This document shows, in pieces, positions 1-11,216 of a DNA stretch of 56,656 bases. The notes beneath the pieces were generated by a model. That model was not told the DNA's origin. It did not search any database and saw only the letters and a list, made by a program, of their open reading frames with translations. Positions within the stretch are counted from its first letter, which is position 1. Each line of letters begins with the position of its first letter. Both the position numbers and the translations under genes were made by a program. The stretch covers positions 1-56,656 of the forward strand of contig JAIVFJ010000365.1 of NCBI GenBank assembly GCA_025765615.1. The letters run 5' to 3'. Source of the stretch: Zopfochytrium polystomum. Lineage: Eukaryota > Chytridiomycota > Chytridiomycetes > Chytridiales > Chytridiaceae.

Positions 1-423
1 ATCTGCACAGTACTTTCTCTTAATGAACACGTGATCTGTCATATTCCCAGTCCCAGGGCTGCCTTGTCACCTTCATTCTCTTCCGCCGGTGCCGCCGTCC
101 AGGATAGCGCCATTGCCCGTCTGTGTCCAGCGTTCCAGCGCCCTCGCAGCCAACCATACCCCCAATATTGAGTATGCTAGTGGTGACAGACTGCACGTGC
201 CTGCAAGGCTCCAGTGCTCCAGGCTCAGCCATCTCTCCTCCTGTAACTTTTAGTGTGCATTCGCCTACAACATAGCTTAACCCGCATGGCTATGCATGCG
301 TTTCATTCCATCCTCCTCCTTTCACACAATTGTTAGTCGTCCTTCCACCCCCTCCTCCACCTTCCCCACCCCCACCACCCCACCACCGCCTCCCCTCGCA
401 AAGGGAAGCAGCGGTGGCGTGAC

Positions 424-815
424 GTGGACAGCGAGCTGGGCCTCGTCGTCGGCGGCCGCAGCCTCAGCAACGCCACGACAGCTGCAACAACGGCCGCGGC
501 GGCAGCGACGGCCCCCGTCGACCCGTACTACATGAGCCTGACTCGGTTCGCGGACGGCGGCCGCGGCAGCTGTGCTGGCGCCGTGCTGTCGTGGAGGTGG
601 GTGTACGCGCGGCAGGCAGCGGTGCGGCGGCGGCTGTTCCACGCAGCGACGGCGGCGGCGGGAGGCGGCGGCGGCCGCGCATGTGGACGCCGTGTCGTGC
701 GTCGAGGTCGTCGGAGGCGGGACTGGCTCTGCTGTGGTGGTGTCGGGGAGCTGGGACCGCATGGTCAAGGTGTGGCGGGTGGTGCGCGGTGGAGGTGCGG
801 GGCGCGCGGGTCCCG
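424..815 (+). pseudogene. F-box/WD40-repeat protein gene fragment, frame-broken
   Basis: Two adjacent reading frames together look like part of an F-box/WD40 protein (substrate receptor of SCF ubiquitin ligases). The frame starting at 424 reads LSWRWVYARQAAVRRR near 589-640, like the basic W/R-rich end of an F-box module. After a frame change inside a GGC-rich run at about 645-685, the other frame reads HVDAVSCVEVV, then VVVSGSWDRMVKVWRV (about 680-780), a good single WD40 blade ending in the SGSWD/VKVW motif. No further blades are recognisable and the frame degrades after about 815. The GC is far higher than in the surrounding transposons. I infer a truncated host gene; an assembly error in the GGC run is an alternative explanation for the shift. 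Confidence 0.5.
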
Positions 816-1335
816 GTCGCGACAGGGCTGCTGCGGCGGCGGCGCGGGGCGAGACGGGCTGCGACAGCAGCAGAGGCTCGCGGCGGCTGGGGGGATGTAC
901 TCGCCTCAGTTCCACAGGCGCGAGGCGGCGGCGGCGGATACCACAGCTGCCACAGCACGTAACGGTTATTCCACATCAACCCACGCAGTGTGACCCATTC
1001 CAACATTCTGTTGGTAAGCTTTAACCGTCAGTCCCCATCTGCGGCTCAGCCAGTAGCCACTTGCTCTAAGCAACAGCAGCGCATTGCAGCACTGCCCAGG
1101 TAGCAGTGAGCCTGCAACAAACAGACGCACACAACAGTGATAGTAATGCGGTTCTCCTTTGAGCTAGTCGTGGAAGTGAGGGATAGGTGCCTCTCCACCC
1201 CCATGCAGCCATAGACCGAGCCCTTGCCTCATCCTGCTCACCGCCTTGCTGTGGCAGTCGCTTGCGCGGCAGCTGAATCCTCACACAATTTGTGTCTGCT
1301 CTTCTATTTGCGTTCGATTTTCGACGGAAAGGACA

Positions 1336-1449
1336 ATACAAAACTGTTACAAGGACCATCACTTGCAAAATGCTGCAAGTCATCCTTGCAGAGCAGTAAC
1401 AGGTCAAAGCTCCTGCACACTGCTTACACCAAAAGACCCAAAACTAACA
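1336..1449 (-). repeat. Truncated Copia-1 LTR fragment
   Basis: This is the reverse complement of the first ~115 bp of the Copia-1 LTR. It begins TGTTAGTTTTGGGTC on the minus strand at 1449 and stops just past the internal TATAAAG region. No partner LTR or target-site duplication is visible. Confidence 0.85.
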
Positions 1450-1514
1450 GGAAGAGACAGAGAGACAGTATGTTTTTGAGTCAGGGGGCGGGAGCCCCCC
1501 TTCAACCCCCCCGC

Positions 1515-1636
1515 TTGAAAGAGAGGAGTGAGAGAGTGTGTGTGTGTGAGAGAGACAGGGAGACCGAGAGACAGGAGGACAGAGAAAGAGAGAGAGAGCG
1601 ACAGAGCGAAGAGATGGAGAGACAGGCAAAGAGACA
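1515..1636. repeat. Purine-rich GA/GT microsatellite tract
   Basis: Low-complexity run of GAGAGA, GTGTGTGTG and GACAGAGA units. Open frames overlapping it are low-complexity artefacts. Confidence 0.8.
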
Positions 1637-1781
1637 GTCAGCCTGTTGACTGTCATTATCCTCTTGGACAGTGACCAGTAATTGGTGGGCATTGTGGACA
1701 GTCGTCCACCGTCCACACCATGTCAGAGTGGTTTGATCTTTTGTTTCTAACTCAACCTTGAACCCAAATTTCGGACTCTGA

Positions 1782-2129
1782 ATCGCAGGGCACACGAATG
1801 CAACCTCCAGGTCCTTTCCAACAACACCTGCAGGCAGCAGCACGGCAAACGGCGCCCCCGCTGCTACAAAGCCCGTTGCGGCTGGCGGCAGCACGGGGAA
1901 TGACGAGCCAAGCGGCGCGAGGCCAGGGCTGGCCAGAGGGAAATTCGACGATGGCGGCGCGCCAGTGGTGGGGACCCAGGGCGTGGCATCAACAACCCCT
2001 TCAATACTTCACACAATAGCAGAGACCATTTATGCTAGCACAGCAAGCTTATTCCCGCCGTTACACCCATCTGCGAGTGCTGTGACTACGTTGAATGTGG
2101 GTTGCACAGTCTTCTCTAAGTACACGTGA
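1782..2129 (+). pseudogene. Exon-like open stretch of unknown gene
   Basis: One plus frame stays open from 1782 to a TGA at 2127-2129 without an ATG. It encodes a Thr/Ser/Ala/Gly-rich segment, then a less repetitive tail (PSILHTIAETIYAS...VGCTVFSKYT). The stretch begins next to a CAG acceptor-like site (1786-1788). Upstream the same frame continues through one TGA (1779-1781), so it could be either a 3' exon or a gene decayed by a stop. Base composition is like the host genes, not like the adjacent copia elements. No family recognised. Confidence 0.25.
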
Positions 2130-2309
2130 ATCGCTCATTGGGCCTTCTTGGTTGTCCACTCCCGTCACCTTCCACCGCCCCTCCACCCGCCAACCCTGCG
2201 GTACGACGCCGTTCCTTTTGCGGGTAGCGGTGATGACAGTCCAAGTGCAAACAATAGCTTTGGCAATAGACGCGTTTGTGTCATCACCAGCAGCACAGGC
2301 ATCAGGGGC

Positions 2310-2538
2310 TGTTAGTTTTGGGTCTTTTGGTATAAGCAGTGTGCAGGAGCTTTGACCTGATACTGCTCTGCAAGGATGACTTGCAGCATTTTGCAAGTGA
2401 TGGTCCTTGTAACAGTTTTGTATAAAGACAAACACAAGACTGACAGAAGCCAAGATCAACCTCCCACCACCACCACCTTCAGTAGTGTACACCACAGCAG
2501 CCCCATCCATCAATCAGCGAACATAGCAAATTCTTTCA
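2310..2538 (+). repeat. Copia-1 5' LTR of copy A
   Basis: 229 bp, TGTTAG...TTTCA. Carries the internal GTAACAGTTTTGTATAAAG block. Belongs to the same LTR subfamily as 34696-34924. Confidence 0.9.
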
Positions 2539-2562
2539 TACATAATCGTCCTGAGAAAACAA

Positions 2563-3335
2563 CATGACTACTGACTCAACCAACAGAACTCTCCAACAAA
2601 AATATTGACTTACGCCACTGCATTGACACAAGTCACATCAACGCAGAGCAAAATGATACAGTTGATCCACTAGACCTCTGCAATACTGGAACCTGTCTCA
2701 TCAGAGATGGACCATTCCAAGGACAGAGATCCCAATTAGTGCCTCTGCCTCATGGACCAGAGAAAGTAACTTTGTTTCCTGGCACACAGAACCAAATGCA
2801 CATTGCTGTCTAATTATTCGTCACCACATCTCTCAAGCCCTTCTCACCCAAATCACACCTGGCTGAAACTTTGCTTAAGAATTCGTTGGCGAATTAGAAA
2901 TAATTTGCCGCACAGCAGACCAGGGACTTGCAAAGGAGATCATTGACGACTTTGAATGCATCAAATTGGAACCAACTGAAGCCTCAGATGCCTTCATTAC
3001 CCAATTCACTGAAGCATAAAATCGAGTCAACAGCTTTGCAAAATCAGCAGCTGGAGAACTTCTCCATCTTATTTGCCCTTTCCAAAAAGTTGTTTGAATC
3101 TTTGTTGGCTCACTGGGCCAAAGCCTGTTGGATATGGGAAAAGGAAAAGATTTTCTTGTAGTCGGCAACCCAGCTCCTCAGATAACAAGTTTAGGCAAAC
3201 TATTCTCACTCTTCAAAAACCTGTTTGACAAAACAACTATGGTAAGCAACACATTGAGCGGGCTGATCAAGCAACATTCACTCAGCTACTACTGCACCAG
3301 AAATCACCACACCCACTATTACTATCCTGGTTAAT
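2563..3335 (+). pseudogene. gag remnant of Copia-1 copy A
   Basis: The region aligns by eye with the intact Gag at 32180-33496. It starts ATGACTACTGACTC, lacks much of the Gag N-terminus, keeps recognisable blocks around HCIDTSHIN, EPTEASDAFIT and the LFK segment, and is broken by several stops and shifts. The zinc-knuckle end is not recognisable. Confidence 0.7.
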
Positions 3336-4143
3336 TGCTTCTTCATATCAATTGAAGAACAAACAGCAGAGGTCCTCAAAAACCAACTTGCTCCATCAAC
3401 TAATAATCAATCTGCTAAGTGTTTTGCTCTTCTCTTTTGATATGCATCAAAGTAACTGCCTTTATCCTCTCAACATACAGCCAATGCAGTCTCCTGTCAG
3501 TAATGATTCATCATTCCATGAACATCAACGCAGGCATTTCAGTTTTTGGAGACCTGCACCACTAACAACTGCCCCTGTGCCCTTTCAATAATACTTACTC
3601 ATTTTCAACAGGGCATAACAAATTAGGATTTAATGAAATGGTATCTTGCTCGCCTATCGACCCATGGGGTTGGCGGTTCAATTTCTGGATTCCCTGATAC
3701 AATTATCATGACATGGCCACCTTTTGAGAGCAGAGTGTTTTCAACCACACTGAAACTCTCACCATCAAACATATTTGTGATTGGGATGACCAATAGTTAT
3801 GCAAGTGCCAACCCTCACAACCATGGCAACCTTGTGAAATTTCCTCTTGGCCTTGGACTCTGTTACATCAGGTTAAGCCTCTCTTTATCTTTGCTCACAT
3901 AATTTCAGCCAAAGACAATTTGCTGTCCATTCATTGATAGAACAAGCTGGTTGACTAGTTTAACCATCCTCTAACCATTTTGCCAGTACAACATCAAACA
4001 TCATCTTCCACTTAGGGGGGAGGGTTCTAGGGATAAGTGAAAGATGATCACCGGCACTGTATTACCAATTCGATGGAGGATGCTTGGAATAAGTGAACAA
4101 TGATCATCAGCACAGAGTTGCAAAGTGATCTCAGAATGGATTG

Positions 4144-4451
4144 TGTTATGAATTACCCTCTGGAAACCTCCGGAACCTTCTAGAACATTCCTTCATGGAA
4201 CCTTGTGGAACCTTCTGGAACCTCCTTTGCTTTCCTGACTTGTCTTGTTGTCATTGGTATCATTAGTATCATTGTATTACTAATTGCTCTTTCTGGAACT
4301 TTCTTTGAGTCTTGACAAGGAAGACTCTCAAAAGGTATAAAAGAGGGATGGGGGACCTGTCCCATCCCTCAAGTGAATTATTGTTTCCAATACAATCATC
4401 ACTCCTCTCAGTTCCTTGTCTGCCTTGCCCTGTCCTGCCATGTTCCTGACA
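4144..4451 (+). repeat. Solo LTR of the gypsy family with HSE array, TSD GATTG
   Basis: 308 bp beginning TGTTATGAAT and ending CCTGACA, flanked by the 5-bp duplication GATTG at 4139-4143 and 4452-4456. It is the same family as the LTRs at 42941-43247 and 52999-53305. Visible elements are a 5-bp-phased run of GAA/TTC triplets at 4163-4220, a perfect TTCnnGAAnnTTC at 4291-4303, TATAAAA at 4336-4342, an 8-bp GGGATGGG/CCCATCCC inverted repeat at 4345-4368, and AAGTGAATTAT at 4371-4381, 35 bp past the TATA box. Copy B lacks this insertion at the equivalent site, giving the empty-site sequence. Confidence 0.95.
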
Positions 4452-5730
4452 GATTGGCACCAACTTGGCATGGTGTTCTTGGTGCCAGGCTGCTGACTTG
4501 GGAAAACAGTCTATCCATTTTAGCCAAATAAATCTGTAATCAGGATTTAAACTATGGAATACACTATTATTGCTGGGATTACTTGACCCTGGCTAGGGAC
4601 CTCAACTCACACATATTGACTGCTTCAGCTTTTATACACAGACATACTAACACACTACACCAGATCCCACACCACAGGAAATTCCACAGCCACACCTGAG
4701 TCCTCACCTCAATTACATCACTCTGATGAATTATCCTAACCAACTTCTTCGACAAAACACAATGTTCCTTGAAATAACTTTTGACTCATTCCGAAGAGTA
4801 TCAATGTTTATCTTTATTGGACACTCAACACTAACACTTTTTCAGAGCAAACTATAAACAAGCTCAACCTTGCAAGATTACTGAAGTTCCATTCTCATCT
4901 AAGATTCTTCCTTTGCAGAATCAAATCTAACTGACTCTAGAATTTCAAACTCCACTTAATGGAGTCGCTCCAGAACAGCTATGTTCTTTGAATGCCTCAT
5001 TCATTCATGCAGCATAACCAAGATCTGGATCCTTCAGAGATTGCCCTCAACTTTTGTAATCTGACCAGAAACCTGGTGGTTTTGGGATGTTAGATTTGAC
5101 AAAAACATTCTGCTGATTCTTTAATGAGGCAGAGTTGAAGACATCAGGCCAAGTCTTTGTTCCCTTTGCTTGCATTAACACTCTTCTACTAGCATTAATT
5201 CACCACAACATCACTTGGAGACTAAAGGCAAATCATCATCCAGCAATCAGGCTCTGTGGAAACATCTGGATATGCTAACTTTCACTAATGCTTACTTCCA
5301 TGAACTTCATCTCTATCGTTATTCTCTCCTCTAGACCAACAAAAACAAAAAACAACCACCTCATAGTCAAACAGTCACAATTACCACATCATCAAACTAT
5401 TCAAACTGCAGCAGCCCCAGCAAAATCCAGGAAAATCTTCAACCATTCATTACTGCAGATCAGCTTCAGAAACAACACCAACATCACCACTTTGCTCCAT
5501 TCAGTCACCAGTCACCTTGAGCTATCTTTGAACCTGAATTTGCCAGTTGAACAAGTTGAATTGGATTTCAATTTTCTGCAGTCTCAACAAAGTCAGACAA
5601 AGTGTCAACCATTCCCCACAGCAGAGTCACTCCAGAAACCAACAACTTCCTCCATTCAGTCAGCAATCAACTTCAGCAACCAGAATTGGTAGAAGTTAAA
5701 CTGGAATTGGTAAAAAGTATCAACCACATG
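4452..5730 (+). other. Non-coding block shared by copia copies A, B and D
   Basis: No convincing gene. The same block recurs at about 37200-38475 and, inverted, at about 55185-56510, always just upstream of the pol intron, in place of the protease/integrase part of the intact Copia-1. A stem-forming GGCACCAA/TTGGTGCC inverted repeat lies at 4457-4488. Origin unresolved. Confidence 0.5.
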
Positions 5731-6237
5731 GTAATCCACAGCAAAAGTGAATCAAATAACAGTGTACAGCTCTGGTATTGGAGGTGACGGCACGATGGGT
5801 TGAATTCCGCGGTACTGCAATTAACGTCACCTCTAGTGGACCTTACTGGGAGCACTATAGGCATGACTGTGGAAGGCCGGACCGATGTGGCAGACCGGCA
5901 ATGTAAAATCAACCGAAGGCCCAACAAACACCGAAGTCCCAGCTTGTAGGCTAGTGTGGCCCAGACCTGTGTCAGAGGAGGTGGAGTCCTGAGCAGGGAG
6001 CCCATTCCGCAAGGAGTACCAACGAGGAGACAGTTATTCTCCTGATATGCCTGGGTGAGACGCAGGGAAAAGTGTTGAGGGCAAGCTGTGTATGGGGGAG
6101 TCGTTGCCTTGCCTCATAGGGTACTGGGGGGAGCCCAGACCAGCATCGTGCGGAAGGCTCACCTGTGCAGAGTTTTCTCTTGTGCTTTCTTTTGCGTGCA
6201 TGGTATCTTAGAAAATCTGAACTAATTTTCCCTAAAG
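5731..6237 (+). other. Copia-1 pol intron, decayed copy A
   Basis: Homologous to the intron at 30035-30533. The 5' end is GTAATC (GTAAGC in the intact element). The 3' end has a CTAAT branch-like motif followed by CCCTAAAG. The interior is strikingly similar to the intact copy considering how decayed the flanking coding sequence is. Confidence 0.65.
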
Positions 6238-6389
6238 TTTCTTAAGTTAAAACCATCACAAGTAGATTCTATTTCTCTACAACCACAAAACAAACATAAC
6301 ACTTTAAAATTTGGAATCCACCACAAACTTCTTACCTTCAGGTGAAATTCCATCAGAACCACGTCAGCAGTCGCCACCATTTGACAACT

Positions 6390-7700
6390 CTACAAAGTGT
6401 ACTCATTCAGGGCAACTGTGTTTGACAAGCACAACTTGCGCAGATCCTCGTATATGTGCAGACAGCCTATGAAGTTATTGAACAACCCACCAATGTCAAC
6501 ATAAACTGGAACAAATGGGTCTACAAGATCAAACTTTGTGAAGACAGCAGCATTGAGTGCTTCTATGCACAGCTCATGGCTAAGGGCCCCACTTAGTATC
6601 ATTGCATTGATATTCAGAATACTCACTCACCTTTTGTCCAAATCAATAGTCTTTGTTAACTCACTGAAATGGCTGCCTGAATCAACTGGGACACTGGCAC
6701 AGTGGATATCAGCAACGTATACTTCAACAGCATATTTTATGTGCCAAATCTGCATCAAGCAGTTCATTACCACCGCACTGACTGCTGGAGTTGAACAGGC
6801 ACCTAAATCAAACAGTTGTCAGGAAAGTGCAATCTTCTGGGACCACTGTATCCTCCTTTGTCAGATTGACTCGTCATCCACACCGCAAGCTAAGTTAACA
6901 ATATTTGTTTTTTGGCGATTCTGGGAAAAAGACTTCTACCATTGCCTTGCCTAATCTTTTTACAAACTCTGCGAAATGGGAGCAATCAAAATCCATCCTT
7001 GATATGCAGCTGCAAGATCACCATGACAGAATCTTCTTACACTGGAAAGCCTGTATCAAGGAGTTACTTCAGTGCCACGCCGTCATTATCAACAACCGCA
7101 CTGCAGTGACTGCCCTTCCCAGTAGTCTCAATCTTCAGCCACGTAGGATTGATGAAGCAACTGCAGATCAAAGACTGTGTCAAGCAATCCTTGGCGGCAT
7201 CAACAACCTTGCAACCCACACGCAACAAGACCTTGCCCCAGCAGTTTCATATCTTTTTGCCTTCAGTGAGGATCCCAACATAGCCAGTTACTCTGACGCT
7301 GCCCAAGGTGTCCACTCAGATGGGAAATCACAGCTTGGCTACAATGTTTTATTTGGAAGAACAGCTATTAGTTGGACATCTGTTTGGAGCAGCACTGTCA
7401 TGCTGTCACCACAGGAAGCTGAATATGTTGTCTGAACTGGGACGAGAACTTAAGGCACTATCCCAAATCTACTCAGCACTTCAACTTCTGTCTCCAACTC
7501 CTCTTGTCATCTACACTGACACCAGCGGTGTAATCAACCTCAGATCAAATGATCTTTACACCAATAGGTCAAAGCATATCATGGTAAAGTATCATTATAT
7601 TCGAAACTCGTGGAACAAAATGTAGTACAGCTTGAATGGATAGGGAGGAGAACAGCCTGCGGACTATATGACGAAATCTCTCTCAGCTATTCTCGGTGAA
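6390..7700 (+). pseudogene. RT/RNase H remnant of Copia-1 copy A
   Basis: Scattered frames match the intact RT/RNase H. Examples are NKWVYKIKL near 6515, the ITALPSSLNLQPR-like block near 7100, YSDAAQGVHSDGKSQLGY near 7285-7345, SPQEAEYV near 7410, and YTDTSGVINL with the SKHIMVKYHYIR block near 7510-7610. Stops and frameshifts separate them and the region around the catalytic YVDD is ruined. Non-functional. Confidence 0.85.
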
Positions 7701-8005
7701 TACCATCTGAGTCGCATTGGTCTTTGCTTCTTTTCTTACATTTGATTTATTTTTTCTTATCTGTGAAGCTGTTTTCTTCTTTGTTCTTTTTCATTACTTT
7801 GACTCATTTTCTCTTACATCTGAAGTTCAATATGTGCCCCCATCCATTTTTGTTTGTGTGGTCTGTCCTTTCTGTTCTGATATCTGATGGCCAGTCATAC
7901 CTGTTTGTGATTCTTCTTTCTCTGGTGTACGGTTTCCTTAAGTTGACTATGGCTTAAGGTTTTCCTCTGTTCCGGCCTTTGCTCCTGCCCACAGCTAGGG
8001 GGGAG

Positions 8006-8225
8006 TGTTAGTTTTGGGTCTTTTGGTGTAAGCAGTGTGCTGGAGCTTTGACCTGGTACTGCTCTGCAAGGATGACTTGCAGCATTTTGGTCCTTGTAAC
8101 AGTTTTGTATAAAGACAAACACAAGACTGACAGAAGCCAAGATCAACCTCCCACCACCACCACCTTCAGTAGTGTACACCACAGCAGCCCAATCCATCAA
8201 TAAGCCAACATAGCAAATTCTTTCA
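8006..8225 (+). repeat. Copia-1 3' LTR of copy A
   Basis: 220 bp, preceded by the polypurine tract. It lacks about 9 bp relative to the 5' LTR (GCAAGTGAT missing), so the two LTRs have diverged. Confidence 0.9.
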
Positions 8226-8263
8226 CCTTGTCTGCCTTGTCCTGTCCTGCCCTGTTCCTGACA
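8226..8263 (+). repeat. 3' tail fragment of a gypsy LTR
   Basis: Matches the last ~38 bp of the gypsy LTR, ending CTGTTCCTGACA. It directly abuts the copia 3' LTR, suggesting that LTR once landed in a gypsy LTR whose other half is no longer adjacent. Confidence 0.75.
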
Positions 8264-9255
8264 ACCAAGCTGGAAGCACAACAAGAAACGAAAGGCTGCT
8301 TGCGAACGCCATTCACCGTCCTCTGGAATCTGTTCTCCAGCCTGGGTATTTTCATCTTCCTGCTCCTTGCACAGTTCCTCTCCGTTGCTCTGCTCAAAGG
8401 TAGCTGTTGCAATACTGAATCATGGATCGTCTCAACACTCTGGTTGACAGGGATCCCGATTCAATTTTCCATATTGACAGCAGATGAAGGTAGCTGAGTG
8501 GTTTCAAGTCTGCTTGCAACCGATTTCCTGTAGTTTGCTGATTTTTCAAAGCGCTTCAAATCGTGTCCATCTACTGAGTGAGCAGAGATCTTGTTGACTC
8601 AATTTCGAGGCTTTGCTTCGCGTAGCATCGGGCAACACATTCTAACACATCAGGTTTTTTAGCAACCCTTCGCGTGGCATCTCACCTTTCTTTTAAGTGG
8701 CATAAAAAAAAACGAACAGGTTGCAATCGAGAAGGAAATTTGGCGCGAACCGCAGTCGGCTGCCCTAAGGCACACAAAGAAGCCAAAGGAAAAAAAAAAA
8801 AAAAAAAAAAAAAAAAATTCACGAATATGCATTTGGGGTGGAAGTGGTGGTGGTTCGCTCTCTATTTCTTCCGAAAAAGGGCTTACGCACGAAGCGAGCC
8901 GCGGCGGGTCTGGGCAAAACGTGGGGGGAAGGAGCGAATACGAAAAAAACGAGGAGAAAAGGAAGCACAAAAAACATATGCGTAAAAGAATTGAAAAGGA
9001 AAAACGGGCAAAGAACGAATCAAATAGATGGCAGACAGCGGGAGTGGGTCACGTCCAAAGAAGCGTTCGCGCCCAGCGTTTGGGCGGAGGGGAGAAGAGG
9101 GAGGCACTGTCAACAAACAAGGCCGAACCCGACGAAAGAAACAAAAAAAAAAATACGGGGAAGGCGGGGCTTTGTGAGGTGTTTTAAAACGGTTTGGTTT
9201 CAAGGCCGAGGTGAGAGGATTGGAGGGCGGGCGTTGATGCGTTTGCGTTTCCAGG
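8264..9255. other. Intergenic region with A28 tract
   Basis: No gene recognised. It contains a 28-nt poly(A) run (8790-8817) and a purine-rich stretch (8930-9160). Overlapping open frames are Lys/Arg-rich low-complexity artefacts. The right end is presumably 3' UTR of the minus-strand gene ending at 9256. Confidence 0.5.
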
Positions 9256-10997
9256 TTAAGAAGCGCCAACAAGATCCTTCAAGGCGTGCATCTGCTGCCG
9301 TGCGCGCCGAGAAGACTCTTCCAGCGCCTCTTGCAGACCCTTTCCAAAGTTGAGCGCAGCCATGATACCCACAACGACAGTCGCAATTACGAGAAGGCCA
9401 GTGAGCACGATAAACAGCGTCAGCGAACTTTTTGACGACGCGTACTTCGCAGAGCTTGTCGTGTAAATGTCAACGAGGCGTGTGCCCAGGTAAATGAGGC
9501 CGCCAAGGAGACCGACCACAAGACAGCCCATCAAAATCTTGGACTCACGTTTAACGGAAAAGTAGGCGAGTGCGAGAAGGATGAAAGAGGCTGGAATGAT
9601 GGTAAAGATGTTGCTGTACACCACAACGGGGTTGGTATCGAACACAGCAAGCGCAAGGTACTGCCAGGCGAAGCCAAGGATGAAGAAAACATCCAGCTTG
9701 AGGAGAAGCATGTAGACGTGGTAGATGTAAAGGCGTTCTGTGTAGCAGTTAAAATACGAAAACCCTTCGACAAAGCGGACGCAGGGATGCACCCCTTGCG
9801 AAGGGAGAGTGCAAATATTGAAGGTTTACTCACGTCTGAGCTGGACGTCGGCACCAAGATTCTTGAAAATAGACCAGCCAAAAATGTAGTACAATTTGGC
9901 TGCCAAGAAAGTCCAACCTGCGAAGAAGACCAGACTGAAGAGAATGACAACGATCTCAGCGATTTTCGAGCGGTGGCGGGCGATGTTGTTGATGTCAAGG
10001 ATTGTCGAAATGTAGTCGCCCAGATAATCAGTGCTTGTGATTCTAGCGGATTGCGTATAGGCGATGATGGAGTAGCCAAGCGTAGCTAGGTTGAAAATAG
10101 TTGTGGCTATCAACTGCATGACGGAGCTGTTCACTATCTGCGGTGGGTCGACGTGTGCGGCGCGCCACCCAAGCGGTAGGTGAGGAAGGAAATGGTTAGG
10201 TCATGTGTGGAAGGAGCCCTCCACAAAGCTTAACTCACTGCGTCAAAGGAGAGGTAGAGCTGGAAAAGCTGCGCAGTCATGAACAATCCCAGATACACAG
10301 TGATGGCACGGTCGTTTCCAACGATCGACTCGATACCTGGGGGATCGTAAGCCTTCTGCACCTTGACGAGGTCATTATATTCATCAATGTGTTGAACGAG
10401 AACTATAGCCTCCAAGGCGATCAGGGCGATGCACTGAAAAAGCGACCAAAGCAACGCCAGCCGAGCCCAGGGGTTCTTGGGAATCTGCGAGGAACAGATC
10501 GTGAGAGTCAGCGGAACCAGGGGCAGCCCGTCCCAGAGCAAGCGCGCTTTTGCATTTTGCGCCGTAGCTTAAACCACTGTTTGCCTCATACCCCCAGTTA
10601 AGTCAGGACTGCTTCTCACCAAAAGATACTTCCAAATCCCCGTTTGATTTCCACCGTCGGCATTGGGGACAGGAGGCAGCGGGGCCTCGCCGGTGTGGGA
10701 CTGCTGCTGTCCGTAGGTATTGTAGTTTGACTGCGGCGGGTAGGGCTGCTGCTGCTGCTGCTGCTGCTGGCCATACGGATTGTTACCGTATGGGTTGTTG
10801 TTGTTGTTGTAGTTTGCGTACTGGTACTGGCCGGGCGATCCCAAGGTGTCGGCGGAGCCAACACCGCTGCCGCCGCCGCCAGAGTAACCAGAGTAACCAG
10901 AGTAGTGCGTGCCGCCGCCGCCGCCGCTTCCGCCAGTGCCGCTATTGCTCGTTCCGCTGCTCGCCGGAATTCGGTGGAGCGTCGCCGTTAGGTCCAT
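9256..10997 (-). CDS. Multi-pass membrane protein, probable UPF0658 Golgi family (4 exons)
   Basis: My spliced model: exons 10997-10620, 10484-10239, 10137-9834 and 9794-9256. The introns are 135, 101 and 39 nt, all GT-AG and consistent in phase (0, 0, 1), giving 488 aa. The N-terminus (about residues 1-120) is Gly/Ser/Gln/Tyr-rich and disordered with a polyglutamine run. It is followed by about eight hydrophobic segments in exons 2-4, including ARLALLWSLFQCIALIALEA, YLGLFMTAQLFQLYL, VVILFSLVFFAGWTFLA, LDVFFILGFAWQYLALAVF and LFIVLTGLLVIATVVVGIMA. The C-terminus is a charged cytosolic-looking helix (LQEALEESSRRARQQMHAL). The layout and the LLKLDVFF...GFAWQ segment resemble fungal UPF0658 Golgi membrane proteins, whose biochemical role is unknown. 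The family call is from recall; the membrane topology is seen directly. Confidence 0.6.
9795..9833 (-). other. 39-nt intron, third intron of the membrane-protein gene
   Basis: Starts GTGAGT and ends CGCAAG on the minus strand. Removing it joins AGA-C to GG-GTG in frame (phase 1) and links the two transmembrane halves. Unspliced, the frame hits TAA four bases into the intron. Confidence 0.6.
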
Positions 10998-11178
10998 GGT
11001 CGACGTCGGCGCTGGCAGGGGGGCTGGAAGGGGAAGGGGGAGGGGAAAGTGGTTCGTCCCGCCTTGATTGCTGGTCCTCTCTCTCTCACTCTCTCACACA
11101 CACACACACACACAAACACACACGCTCTCTCCCACCAACAATCTCTGTCTCACGCTGGGCACCCTTTGTCTCTGTGAC

Positions 11179-11216
<38 letters not shown>

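Larger units (their letters stand above)
2310..8225 (+). mobile_element. Decayed Copia-1 LTR retrotransposon, copy A
   Basis: Two Copia-1 LTRs (2310-2538 and 8006-8225) in the same orientation flank a ruined internal region. The polypurine tract GGGGGGAG sits just before the 3' LTR. Gag remnants lie at about 2565-3330 and RT/RNase H remnants at 6400-7690, with many stops and shifts. The middle (about 3350-5700) does not match the protease/integrase of the intact element at 27817-34335. The flanks (GGGGC left, CCTTG right) do not form a target-site duplication. The primer-binding region is deleted directly after the 5' LTR: only TAC of it remains. The copy is dead and probably a product of ectopic recombination. 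Confidence 0.85.

Noticed and set aside
322..1006. Several long overlapping open frames on both strands
   Set aside because: GC-rich sequence keeps several frames open; they encode Ala/Arg/Pro low-complexity sequence. Only the F-box/WD40-like pieces have family features.
6030..6085. Hammerhead-like CTGATA...GGGAAAA in the pol intron
   Set aside because: The required CUGANGA core is not intact, and the GAAA part is missing from the full-length element.
8838..9353. Plus-strand open frame of 171 codons
   Set aside because: Lys/Arg/Gly-rich, driven by a purine-rich tract, and overlaps the 3' end of the minus-strand membrane-protein gene.
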